A DNA stretch of 64,000 bases from Morella rubra (Eukaryota; Streptophyta; Magnoliopsida; Fagales; Myricaceae): contig CM025851.1 of assembly GCA_003952965.2 (NCBI GenBank), positions 32,733,440 through 32,797,439 on the forward strand, given 5' to 3'. Position numbers and translations under genes: made by a program. This document shows, piece after piece, positions 12,130 through 23,684 of the stretch. How positions within the stretch are numbered: the stretch's first letter is position 1; each line of letters starts with the position of its first letter. Under the pieces are notes generated by a model, which saw only the letters and a program-made list of their open reading frames with translations, made no database searches and had not been told where the DNA came from.

Positions 12130-13293
12130 TAGGGCTGTGCACCGGTATCGGTGGTGTGTCGGTTTATCGGCACACCGCCACCTGTACCGGTGCCGTAAAC
12201 CGCTCCCCACCCCACGACGGCACCGGTAACGGTGCCAGATTTTGCCGTGGGGCGGGATTTAGGCGGGTAGCGGTGGTAACCGCTAAAACCGTTTTATTTT
12301 TTTTTCATTTATTTTATGCAAAACGATGACGTTTCTCTTTAAGAGAAACGTCGTCGTTTGAGGGGCAACGAAACCCTAAAGATTTCGAGGCCCCTCAGCC
12401 CCTCATTCCCATTTTCGCAGATGGCAGAGTGCAGCCCCCTCCCCCAAAAATTTTCTCCGTTCTCCTTTCCCCCTCCCCGATCGGCGCCTATATCCCCCTC
12501 TGCACGAGCAAGCAACGGCTACAACTCCCTTTAGCTCTCTCTCTTCCCTTCTCCAGCGCTAGCAACTCTATCTCTCTCTCTCTCTCCCCCAGTTTCCTTG
12601 CGATTTGATATTATATTTGCGATTTGGGTGCGATTTACTGGGTTTGTGGAAATTTTTTATTTAGATTTGGAAAGCTTTTCAAATATATGGAGATTTTCTT
12701 GCGAATGTGGAGATTTTCTTGCAAATTTGGTATTGAGGGGTTGCAATTTTGATTTTTTTTTCGTGTTTATGAGATTTCATATTTGGAAATTTTTTGGAAA
12801 AGCTTTTCAAATCTGTGGCGTTTTTCAAGCGAATGTCAATGTGTAGATTTGGTATTGATTACAGGGTTTGCAATTTTGAAAATTTTTTTAGGCTATTTAC
12901 GATTTGGTTAGATTTAGATTTGGAAATTTTTTTGAATTTAGATTTCGATTTGGTATTGATTATACGGTTACAATTTAAGAAATTTTTGTTAAGTTGTTTA
13001 GGATTTGGTTGAGATGTGAAGATTTGAAATTTTTTTGCTATTGATTTGTTAAGTTTTACGAGATTTGCTCTTTGATTATTCGATTTGTTTTTTTTTTTTT
13101 TTTTTTTCATTTTTGTAATCTCCGGTGTAGATGCCGGTAACCGCTACCGCCACTGTCAAAACCGGCACTGTTAGGTGCCGGTTTCCTCCCTTCACGGTGG
13201 CGGGGCGGTGTCCATTTTTGGACAACCGCCCATAGCGGTGGCGGTGGCGGTGGAGGGCATAACCACCACCGCCACCACTTATGCACAGCCCTA
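12130..13293 (+). mobile_element. hAT-type non-autonomous element, left-arm copy
   Basis: The termini are TAGGGCTGTGCA and its inverted partner TGCACAGCCCTA. Subterminal regions are packed with ACCGGT, GGCGGTGG and CCACCGCC repeats, typical of hAT transposase-binding ends. The interior (12440-13110) is unrelated AT/CT-rich DNA without a transposase. The inner flank is ATTTAAAT and the outer flank is TTAACAGT, so this copy lacks a target-site duplication. Confidence 0.8.
12321..12359. repeat. Short hairpin (19-bp stem, 1-nt loop) inside the hAT-type element
   Basis: AAACGATGACGTTTCTCTT (12321-12339) is followed after one T by its reverse complement with one mismatch (12341-12359). The right-arm copy at about 23436-23475 has kept most of the stem. 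Confidence 0.85.
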
Positions 13294-13544
13294 ATTTAAA
13301 TGAATGGCCACCTGTCTGGCCCGTAATAAGGTACCTTGGGTTTAATGACATCCATGTCAGTGAAGTGCAATCCTTTTCGCGCCAATGAAGGTGATTTTTT
13401 TTTTTGACCCAGAAGCGAAAGGGAGGAGAAAAGAGCAGAAAAAACACGGTAAAATTTGACTTTAGATGGATAACATACTAAAAAGACCAATAGATGAATT
13501 TGTAGATCTGTTGGTGTATTTCTACGTGTGTTTTAATATTATTA

Positions 13545-16088
13545 GGCTTAAATCTATCTACAGTCTTGTCTTATGAGAATATTATAAATATGTTTTCCAG
13601 TAACAAAAATTATTTTTAAGTCCCTGTGATAATGTTTCCGTTAAATCTATATTCTTCTATCTTCATTAAAAAAACTAAATGAACTTGGTGACGTGGCAAG
13701 TATAAGCCATGTACGCATAAATCAAATAAAGTCACATGGCAACTTGGGTCCACCATTCACACATCTTATGCACAGTCAATGCCCAATCATCAAATAAATC
13801 CACGTAAGCACTTAAATTAAAAATGAAAATCCCAGCAAGCTGAACCGCGTCGCGTGCCTTCAGCATAACTCTCAAAACCCTAAAGTCTTTCTCCCCCAAA
13901 TTTTCCTTCCCCTGCGAGAACTTCCTACGCACAGTAACTCCTAATTGAAGAGCTTGCAAATAGTGCTGATTAGTGAAGAAGATTAGAAAGCTGGTGGAAA
14001 GGGCAAGATCAGAAGCTGATTTCTAAGGTCTTTGGCCCTTCGGAAGTGTGGACTTTTTTTTTTCTTTTCTTCTTCTTTTGCCAAGGAAAAAACAGAACGA
14101 TAAACCGTTCCAGTCTCGTGCGTCCCCTGCCATTGGAATACGGACGCTACTAGTTAGAAACTGTAAGACTATAACGAGAAAAAATATAATAAAAAAAAAA
14201 GACAAGCAAAAAATGTCTAATATAGTTGGTATCCTATCCGGTTTGACTGTTTGCTTGATTCAAGCTCTCCACATTCTGAGAGGGCAATTGAAATTGGCCA
14301 AACGTCTCTTCTGCATTGTGTCTTAGAAACTCGTGGAAAGTGCGAAAGTGATTCGTCTTGAAGTTGATTTCTTTGCCTTGAAGTGATTCGGGAGGAAGAG
14401 TGCTTCATGGCTTTAGAACTATGGTCCTTGATCTGAGCCGATCAGTCGCAGGGGAGGAACAATAAATTGGGACAGAAATTTAGGAATGGGCTTGGTTCGG
14501 GATTTACCAGTTTCTTGGAAGGAGAAGAAGGGGGAGATTACTTACGGGGTCGTGGGTATACGACACCGTTTACTTTTGAGTAGGAGGAAGAAAATTTATT
14601 CACAATGCCATGTGGCTTTTTTCGCGTGACTAGGTGTTGATTGGACTTTATAAAAATGACTGGGCATTGCTTACATGGCTTATGAAAGAATGTGAAACGT
14701 TGCGGAAAATGATCTTCGAATCAAAACAGTCCAAATGTACTGTCTCTGTCAGATCCACGTGCACAGATTTTTCTAGAGAAGAGTATCTTTAGAGAGAGAG
14801 AGTCTCAAAACTTTTAAAAAAATTTCTTACTCTCAAATGAAATTTCTGAGTCTTTTATAATGGCTTGCTCAGAACTAAACTGTGCTTATGCGTGGGATCT
14901 TTAGGGATCTCAAATCTCGGTCGTAGGATCATCATGAAAAACTCTTTTTCATTAAACTCCCTTATATTCTTGTAATCCGAATTAATGAGCTTCTACAAAT
15001 TGTGTGATCATGTCCATTAACATATCACAATTGACCCCGAGATAATGAGATTGTTTTTGTGAAATCCCTTTTGCTAACAATTATATGCTTATTTATCCTT
15101 CCACCATACCATATTCCACATGAACTAATAGGATCGGAATAATATCACTGATAAAATCCCTAGCTCATATAATTCTTAATTATCAGTCTGTATCCAGTTT
15201 GACTCTCAAAAGTTTCTAAAAATTATTTTCGCAAATAATTATTATATATATATATAATAAAAATCGTGAAAAATATTTTTCACCAAAAACTCGCTCCGCA
15301 GCGATTTTATTTGAGTCCAAATAATCTACAGACATAATGAACATACTACCTCATCAAGAGACAAATTCACTTACTATACACAAGGCTCAACATTATCTGA
15401 ATATTTGATCTGCGAAGACCATCACCAAACGACTCAGTCAAAACACAAGCATATAACAAACAAACCTGCATAACTCTCTCAGTCTAAGAACAACATAAGC
15501 TAATTGTGTTGAATACCGTTCTCTACATCAGTGATCGTTTCCAAAGGTATTCATATTTGATCCGTTCAATGCATGTACTCTTACATGCACCCACTCGTTT
15601 GTTTAAGGTCACCACCTCAATGACGGAGTCCATCATTCTATCTTATAGAGGCACAACGAGTGTAGATCTATTTGTACATTATCATGTATCATAGTCTAGA
15701 ACAAAGTGAGTTAACAAGGATCCGAAAAATCATACTCCCCTCCTCCAATTCATTAATCATTGGCCTGATTTTTCTACAATGTTGCTCAACAGTATGACAT
15801 CTAATGTCATTGCACGTACCCAAAATAATAATATACAAGTGATCAATTGACAACAATAATTATAACAACAATTATCTCATAATCATTCAATAAAATATTT
15901 GGTTTTGAGGGCATACATTTAATAGCTTATGCTTGCCACGTCACCAGATTTAGTTAATTTTTTTAACGGGGACTGATGAAAAGATATAAGTTTAACGGTT
16001 ACCGTAGGGATTTAAAAACAACTTTTGTTACCCTAGGAATATATTTGCAACATTCTCATACTACAGGGATTGTGGATGCATTTAAGCC
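13545..16088. mobile_element. Mutator-like element with long TIRs, left-arm copy
   Basis: The first about 175 bp (13545-13720) and the last about 160 bp (15930-16088) are inverted copies of each other. They share GGCTTAAAT at the end, a run resembling GTTAAA(C/T)(T/C)TATAT, and GGTGACGTGGCAAG at the inner end. The flanking 9-mers ATATTATTA and TTACTATTA match at 7 of 9 positions, the size of a Mutator target duplication. The interior has no transposase. It carries short open frames and CT/AG-rich DNA (13850-14100, 14700-15100) that could be captured host sequence, but I recognise no gene in it. Confidence 0.72.
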
Positions 16089-16517
16089 TTACTATTAAGT
16101 AGCTTCGTCTTCCCAACTTTCCAAGTGCTTCTTTCCAAATATGGCCGCATCCATATTTGGAAGTTGCATTATTTAAAACTTCTGTAAAAGAGGTTGGTTT
16201 ACTTCCTTTATAGAGTAAGTATGTGGTAGGTTCGCTCTTTGATCAAAGATGGCCGCAAACATATTTGCCACAATTTTTTTTTGTTTTTAAAAAATTGTTT
16301 CACAGTTGAATGTTATGGATCATTTTGAGAGTATGAGATCGTCCTACATTGGTAGTATAAGATGTCAGTGTGAGTTTTATATTCCTTAGGCTCCCTTCCC
16401 TCTTGAGCTAGCTTTTGGGGTGAGTTCTTCTAAGGCATGTAAGAAAGTTGTGAATTTTTTTTTTTTTGTTAAAAGTAGTGTAGATTCTAATAGAATTGAT
16501 GAAAAAATTGTTGGAGT
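16089..16517. other. Unassigned stretch between MULE and virus-like remnant (left arm)
   Basis: Contains a small inverted pair of CCAAATATGG-like motifs (16136-16165) and a stretch resembling the transition from an LTR or leader into coding sequence (about 16340-16420: a TCCTACATTGG motif, then GAGCTAGCTTTTGGG). I found no tRNA primer-binding site such as TGGTATCAGAGC. Confidence 0.4.
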
Positions 16518-17928
16518 TTGAAAAAAGATATTGGAGTCGGTGAAAAAATAATTGTGAAAATTTTTTTACAATCCAAACATAGGCTGAATCTTTTACAAAT
16601 TTTTTGGTTTTTTGATACTTATGATAAACTAGATCAAGCTTATATACGCAATGTTTATTATAATCATTTAAATACAGTTCAACAACATATACCTTTCTTT
16701 TCATGGTTTGAACAATATTTACCTACTTTAAATGTTCTTACCAAAGAAATACCATGGCTTACCACTAATAGTCAACAAATTTTATGAATTTTATCCTCCA
16801 AAAACTACCATTAACCTAGATCATCAATCAAAAAAATATTTTGCAACTCTTTATAAAGTTAATACTCTAAACAATAATGATAAAAACTTTGATAATATTA
16901 TTCAACAAAATAATTATACAAATATTTATTTGAATCAACTAGGCATTCATTTAACAAAACTTGAATATTTAATAAAACCTTCAGCTCCTGTCAAAACTTC
17001 CAAACCTCAACCTATGTTTATTCCTCATGAATTACCACCCATGCCTCCTTTAAATGCAGCAGAAGCTACCACAGAAATTAGATAAAATTAATGAACTAAT
17101 TGCCAAATTATCAATAAATGAAAAGAATAAAAATACTGCTTCTTCTTCTAAAATACAAGTTTTAAATCAATCCAGTTCATCTTCTAGTCCTATTACTTCT
17201 GATTCTGAATCTGATACTCCTGAGCTCGAATTATAACAATTAGAATCTCAATTCCCAAAAGACCTAAATCTTAATAAAATGCATCGCTCTAAAACTAAAC
17301 ATACAAAAAATGCATCAAAATATTATCACTTAAATTCCAGAAATTATTATCCTCGACCAACACCTCCTGATTTACAATATGAAGAACGACATTTATTCAT
17401 ACTTCTTCATTTTTTGCCAATGAAATTTATGAATGGAATATTGATGGTATATTTGAATATGAAATTCTCAATATTTTGAATGAAATGGCTATGTATGCTA
17501 ATGTCTTACGCAATAATAATCGAACAGAACAACAAGTTTTTAACTGTCTACTAACTGGTTTTACTGGTCAATTAAAACATTGATGGGATAGATATTTAAA
17601 TGATACTGAATGTAATATTATTCAAAATGCAATAAAACGAGATATTGATAACAATCATGTCCTTAGTAATGGTCAACAAATACCTGATTCTGTTAATACC
17701 TTATTATATACTATTACAAAATTTTTTATAGGTGATCTAGCTATATATCGAAAACGTTCTTTTGATTTTTTGCTAAATCTTAAATGTCATACAATGGCTG
17801 ATTTTCGATGGTATAAAGATGTATTTTTATCAAAAGTATTATTATGTGATGATTGTAATCAAGCTTATTGGAAAGAAAAATTAATAGCAGGTTTACCTTT
17901 TCCTTATTTTGCTCAAAGAATTTCGTAT
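16518..17928 (+). pseudogene. Pararetrovirus-like (Caulimoviridae-type) capsid/Gag region remnant, left arm
   Basis: Successive reading frames keep recognisable blocks in order: YIRNVYYNHLN, a Ser-rich linker, ANEIYEWNIDG-type and LTGFTGQLKH motifs, DFRWYKDVFLSKVLL, and WKEKLIAGLPFP. This pattern is familiar from endogenous plant pararetroviruses and related Gag-like proteins. I rely on memory of that family, so the placement is tentative. The region is broken by a 1-nt T-tract frameshift near 16780, stops near 17084 and 17234, a frame change near 17390-17400, and a TGA at 17581-17583 where the family normally has Trp. Coding similarity stops at the palindrome axis, so the zinc knuckle, protease and reverse transcriptase are absent. 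It is non-functional as a virus. Confidence 0.6.
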
Positions 17929-17943
17929 TAATTTAAGCTAATG
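17929..17943. other. Palindrome axis / 15-nt spacer
   Basis: The only unpaired sequence between the two 5.7 kb arms. A transcript across it would fold into a hairpin with a very small loop. Confidence 0.85.
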
Positions 17944-19351
17944 ATACGAAATTGTTTTGAGCATAAATAGAAAGTAAACCTGCTATTATTTTTTCTTACC
18001 AATAAGCTTATTACAATATAGCGTAATAATACTTTTGATAAAAATACATCTTTATACCATCGAAAATCAGCCATTGTATGACATTTAAGATTTAGCAAAA
18101 AATCAAAAGAACGTTTTCGATATATAGCTAGATCACCTATAAAAAATTTTGTAATAGTATATAATAAGGTATTAACAGAATCAGGTATTTGTTGACCATT
18201 ACTAAGGACATGATTGTTATCAATATCTCGTTTTATTGCATTTTGAATAATATTACATTCAGTATCATTTAAATATCTATCCCATCAATGTTTTAATTGA
18301 CCAGTAAAACCAGTTAGTAGACAGTTAAAAACTTGTTGTTCTGTTCGATTATTATTGCGTAAGACATTAGCATACATAGCCATTTCATTCAAAATATTGA
18401 GAATTTCATATTCAAATATACCATCAATATTCCATTCATAAATTTCATTGGCAAAAAATGAAGAAGTATGAATAAATGTCGTTCTTCATATTGTAAATCA
18501 GGAGGTGTGGGTCGAGGATAATAATTTCTGGAATTTAAGTGATAATATTTTGATGCATTTTTTGTATGTTTAGTTTTAGAGCGATGCATTTTATTAAGAT
18601 TTAGGTCTTTTGGGAATTGAGATTCTAATTGTTATAATTCGAGCTCAGGAGTATCAGAGAATCAGAATCAGAAGTAATAGGACTAGAAGATGAACTGGAT
18701 TGATTTAAAACTTGTATTTTAGAAGAAGAAGCAGTATTTTTATTCTTTTCATTTATTGATAATTTGGCAAGCAGTTCATTAATTTTATCTAATTTCTGTG
18801 GTAGCTTCTGCTGCATTTAAAGGAGGCATGGGTGGTAATTCATGAGGAATAAACATAGGTTGAGGTTTGGAAGTTTTGACAGGAGCTGAAGGTTTTATTA
18901 AATATTCAAGTTTTGTTAAATGAATGCCTAGTTGATTCAAATAAATATTTGTATAATTATTTTGTTGAATAATATTATCAAAGTTTTTATCATTATTGTT
19001 TAGAGTATTAACTTTATAAAGAGTTGCAAAATATTTTTTTGATTGATGATCTAGGTTAATGGTAGTTTTTGGAGGATAAAATTCATAAATTTGTTGACTA
19101 TTAGTGGTAAGCCATGGTATTTCTTTGGTAAGAACATTTAAAGTAGGTAAATATTGTTCAAACCATGAAAAGAAAGGTATATGTTGTTGAACTGTATTTA
19201 AATGATTATAATAAATATTGCGTATATAAGCTTGATCTAGTTTATCATAAGTATCAAAAAACCAAAAAATTTGTAAAAGATTCAGCCTATGTTTGGATTG
19301 TAAAAAAATTTTCACAATTATTTTTTCACCGACTCCAATATCTTTTTTCAA
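17944..19351 (-). pseudogene. Pararetrovirus-like (Caulimoviridae-type) capsid/Gag region remnant, right arm
   Basis: Mirror copy of 16518-17928. The frame at 18785-19351 (188 codons) is uninterrupted here, whereas the left arm has a 1-nt insertion in a T-run. The first part differs by only one residue (RNIYYN here, RNVYYN there). The TGA in place of Trp within the GQLKH motif is shared by both arms, so the copy was already dead when it was duplicated. Private differences include a small indel in the Ser-rich linker near 18655 and a deletion near 18010-18020. It also stops at the axis and lacks the downstream replication genes. Confidence 0.6.
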
Positions 19352-19779
19352 ACTCCAACAATTTTTTCATCAATTCTATTAGAATCTACACTACTTTTAA
19401 CAAAAAAAAAAAAATTCACAACTTTCTTACATGCCTTAGAAGAACTCATCCCCAAAAGCTAGCTCAAGAGGGAAGGGAGCCTAAGGAATATAAAACTCAC
19501 ACTGACATCTTATACTACCAATGTAGGACGATCTCATACTCTCAAAATGATCCATAACATTCAACTGTGAAACAATTTTTTAAAAACAAAAAAAAATTGG
19601 CAAATATGTTTGCGGCCATCTTTGATCAAAGAGCGAACCTACCACATACTTACTCTATAAAGGAAGTAAACCAACCTCTTTTACAGAAGTTTTAAATAAT
19701 GCAACTTCCAAATATGGATGCGGCCATATTTGGAAAGAAGCACTTGGAAAGTTGGGAAGACGAAGCTACTTAATAGTAA

Positions 19780-22226
19780 GGCTTAAATGCATCCACAATC
19801 CCTGTAGTATGAGAATGTTGCAAATATATTCCTAGGGTAACAAAAGTTGTTTTTAAATCCCTACGGTAACCGTTAAACTTATATCTTTTCATCAGTCCCC
19901 GTTAAAAAAATTAACTAAATCTGGTGACGTGGCAAGCATAAGCTATTAAATGTATGCCCTCAAAACCAAATATTTTATTGAATGATTATGAGATAATTGT
20001 TGTTATAATTATTGTTGTCAATTGATCACTTGTATATTATTATTTTGGTACGTGCAATGACATTAGATGTCATACTGTTGAGCAACATTGTAGAAAAATC
20101 AGGCAATGATTAATGAATTGGAGGAGGGGGGAGTATGATTTTTCGGATCCTTATTAACTCACTTTGTTCTAGACTATGATACATGATAATGTACAAATAG
20201 ATCTACACTCGTTGTGCCTTATAAGATAGAATGATGGAAATCATTGAGAGTGGTGACATTAAAAACAAGTGAGTAAGCATGTACTGATGAATCAAATATG
20301 AATACCTTTTGGAAACGATCACTGATATAGAGAACGGTATTCAACACAATTAGCTTATGTTGTTCTTAGACCTGAGAGAGTTATGCAGGTTTGTTTGTTA
20401 TATGCTTGTGTTTTTTGAGTCGTTTTGGTGATGGTCTTCGCAGATCAAATATTTCAGATAATGTTGAGCCTTGTGTATAGTAAGTGAATTTGTCTCTTGA
20501 TGAGGTAGTATGTTCATTATGTTTGTAGATTATTTGGACTCAAATAAAATCGCTGCGGAGCGAGTTTTTGGTGAAAAATATTTTTCACGATTTTTATATA
20601 TATATTATAATTAGAGTCAAACTGGACAGACTGATAATTAAAATTTTAGGAGCTATGTGGATAAGTAGTGATATTTAGAATTATATGTGGATGGATAAGA
20701 AGTAAGAAGTTATTGTTATATCAATGGGTACAGGAGATTATCACCATGATCAATATGTTAATGGACATGATCACACAATTTGTAGAAGCTCATTAATTCG
20801 GATTACAGAATATAAGGAGTTTAATGAAAAAGTTTTTCATGATGATCCTACGGCCGAGATTTGAGATCCCTAAAGATCTCACGCATAAGCACAGTTTAGT
20901 TCTAAGCAAGCCATTATAAAAGACTCAGAAATTTATTTGAGAGTAAGAAATTTTTTTAAAAGTTTTGAGACTCTCTCTCTCTAAAAATACTCTCTTCTAG
21001 AAAAATCTGTGCACGTGGATCTAAGAGACAGTACATTTGGACTGTTTTGATTCGAAGATCATTTTCCGCAACGTTTCACATTCTTTCATAAGCCATGTAA
21101 GCAATGCCCAGTCATTTTTATAAAGTCCAATCAACACCTAGTCACGCGAAAAAAGCCACATGGCATTGTGAATAAATTTTCTTCCTCCTACTCAAAAGTA
21201 AACGGTGTCGTATACCCACGACCCCGTAAGTAATCTCCCCCTTCTTCTCCTTCCAAGAAACTGGTAAATCCCGAACCAAGCCCATTCCTAAATTTCTGTC
21301 CCAATTTATTGTTCCTCCCCTGCGACTGATCGGCTCAGATCAAGGACCATAGTTCTAAAGCCATGAAGCACTCTTCCTCCCGAATCACTTCAAGGCAAAG
21401 AAATCAACTTCAAGACGAATCACTTTCGCACTTTCCACGAGTTTCTAAGACACAATGCAGAAGAGACGTTTGGCCAATTTCAATTGCCCTCTCAGAATGT
21501 GGAGAGCTTGAATCAAGCAAACAGTCAAACCGGATAGGATACCAACTATATTAGACATTTTTTGCTTGTCTTTTTTTTTTATTATATTTTTTCTCGTTAT
21601 AGTCTTACAGTTTCTAACTAGTAGCGTCCGTATTCCAATGGCAGGGGACGCACGAGACTGGAACGGTTTATCGTTCTGTTTTTTCCTTGGCAAAAGAAGA
21701 AGAAAAGAAAAAAAAAAGTCCACACTTCCGAAGGGCCAAAGACCTTAGAAATCAGCTTCTGATCTTGCCCTTTCCACCAGCTTTCTAATCTTCTTCACTA
21801 ATCAGCACTATTTGCAAGCTCTTCAATTAGGAGTTACTGTGCGTAGGAAGTTCTCGCAGGGGAAGGAAAATTTGGGGGAGAAAGACTTTAGGGTTTTGAG
21901 AGTTATGCTGAAGGCACGCGACGCGGTTCAGCTTGCTGGGATTTTCATTTTTAATTTAAGTGCTTACGTGGATTTATTTGATGATTGGGCATTGACTGTG
22001 CATAAGATGTGTGAATGGTGGACCCAAGTTGCCATGTGACTTTATTTGATTTATGCGTACATGGCTTATACTTGCCACGTCACCAAGTTCATTTAGTTTT
22101 TTTAATGAAGATAGAAGAATATAGATTTAACGGAAACATTATCACAGGGACTTAAAAATAATTTTTGTTACTGGAAAACATATTTATAATATTCTCATAA
22201 GACAAGACTGTAGATAGATTTAAGCC
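19780..22226. mobile_element. Mutator-like element with long TIRs, right-arm copy
   Basis: Reverse-oriented copy of 13545-16088 with the same GGCTTAAAT termini and flanking 9-mers. It is about 100 bp shorter, mostly because of a diverged patch at 20590-20760. Most other blocks, including short open frames of 63, 75 and 92 codons, are identical in translation to the left arm. Confidence 0.72.
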
Positions 22227-22477
22227 TAATAATATTAAAACACACGTAGAAATACACCAACAGATCTACAAATTCATCTATTGGTCTTTTTAGTATGTTA
22301 TCCATCTAAAGTCAAATTTTACCGTGTTTTTTCTGCTCTTTTCTCCTCCCTTTCGCTTCTGGGTCAAAAAAAAAAATCACCTTCATTGGCGCGAAAAGGA
22401 TTGCACTTCACTGACATGGATGTCATTAAACCCAAGGTACCTTATTACGGGCCAGACAGGTGGCCATTCATTTAAAT

Positions 22478-23684
22478 TAGGGCTGTGCATAAGTGGTGGC
22501 GGTGGTGGTTATGCCCTCCACCGCCACCGCCACCGCTATGGGCGGTTGTCCAAAAATAGACACCGCCCCGCCACCGTGAAGGGAGGAAACCGGCACCTAA
22601 CAGTGCCGGTTTTGACGGTGGCGGTAGCGGTTACCGCCATCTACACCGGAGATTACAAAAATGAGAAAAAAAAAAAAAAAACTAAAAATAATCAAAGAGC
22701 AAATCTCGTAAAACTTAACAAATCAATAGCAAAAAAATTTCCAAATCTTCACATCTCAACCAAATCCTAAACAACTTAACAAAAATTTCTTAAATTGTAA
22801 CCCGTATAATCAATACCAAATCGAAATCCAAATTCAAAAAAATTTCCAAATTTGAAATCTCAACCAATCGTAAATAGCCTAAAAAAAATTTCTAAAATTG
22901 CAAACCCTGTAATCAATACCAAATCTACACATTGACATTCGCTTGAAAAACGCCACAGATTTGAAAAGCTTTCCAAAAAATTTCTAAATATGAAATCTCA
23001 TAAACAGAAAAAAAAAATCCAAAATTGCAACCCCTCAATACCAAATCGCAAGAAAATCTCCACATTCACAAGAAAATCTCCACATTCGCAAGAAAATCTC
23101 CATATATTTGAAAAGCTTTCCAAATCTAAATAAAAAATTTCCACAAACCCAGTAAATCACACCCAAATCGCAAATATAATATCAAATCGCAAGGAAACTG
23201 GGGAGAGAGAGAGAGAGAGCGATAGAGTTGCTGGCGCTGGAGAAAGGAAGAGAGAGAGCTAAAGGGAGTTGTAGCCGTTGCTTGCTCGTGCAGAGGGGGA
23301 GATAGGCGCCGATCGGGGAGGGGGAAAGGAGAACGGAGAAAATTTTTGGGGGAGGGGGCTGCACTCTGCCGTCTGCGAAAATGGGAATGAGGGAGGCTGA
23401 GGGGCCTCGAAATCTTTAGGGTTTCGTGGCCCCTCAAACGACGACTTTTCTCTTAAAGAGAAACGTCGTCATTTTGCATAAAATAAATGAAAAAAAAAAA
23501 AAACGGTTTTAGCGGTAGAAACCACTACCGTAGCAGTTTCTACCCCTACCGCTTAAATCCCTGCCCCACGGCAAAATCTGGCACCGTTACCAGTGCCGCT
23601 GTGGAGTGGGGAGCGGTTTACAGTACTGGTATCGGTGGCGGTGCCGGTAAACCAGCACATCGCCGGTACTGGTGCACAGCCCTA
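22478..23684 (-). mobile_element. hAT-type non-autonomous element, right-arm copy
   Basis: The termini are TAGGGCTGTGCA and its inverted partner. The 8-bp flanks are ATTTAAAT (22470-22477) and ATTTAGAT (23685-23692), a 7-of-8 match. This copy therefore keeps a credible hAT target-site duplication, unlike the left-arm copy. It is slightly longer than the left copy (1207 versus 1164 bp) because of indels. Confidence 0.82.

Larger units (their letters stand above)
12130..23684. repeat. Giant imperfect palindrome (two arms of about 5.75 kb, 15-nt spacer)
   Basis: The left arm 12130-17928 is the reverse complement of the right arm 17944-23684. The axis is at 17936, where TTTCGTAT (17921-17928) faces ATACGAAA (17944-17951). 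Many blocks are identical, for example translated blocks at 14048-14326 and 21445-21723, and at 17279-17479 and 18389-18589. Others carry indels or diverged patches. Each arm reads, from outside to inside: hAT-type element, MULE, 350 bp of unassigned DNA, pararetrovirus-like coding remnant. Outside 12130 and 23684 the flanks are unrelated. Private differences between the arms argue that this is not a simple assembly duplication. Confidence 0.92.

Noticed and set aside
22324..22770. 148-codon open frame at the start of the right hAT-type element
   Set aside because: It consists of transposon terminal repeats (GGCGGTGG/CCACCGCC) and A-runs, and the left-arm counterpart differs in length. Not a gene.
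12130..23684. Palindrome as a pure assembly or library artefact
   Set aside because: The arms differ by many substitutions and indels, the two hAT copies have different lengths and flanks, and outer sequences are unrelated. An artefact would give near-perfect copies. It still needs spanning long reads.
12130..23684. Palindrome as one large composite hAT transposon
   Set aside because: The outer flanks TTAACAGT and ATTTAGAT do not form an 8-bp duplication, and both outer ends are the same type of terminus, whereas hAT needs distinct 5' and 3' ends.
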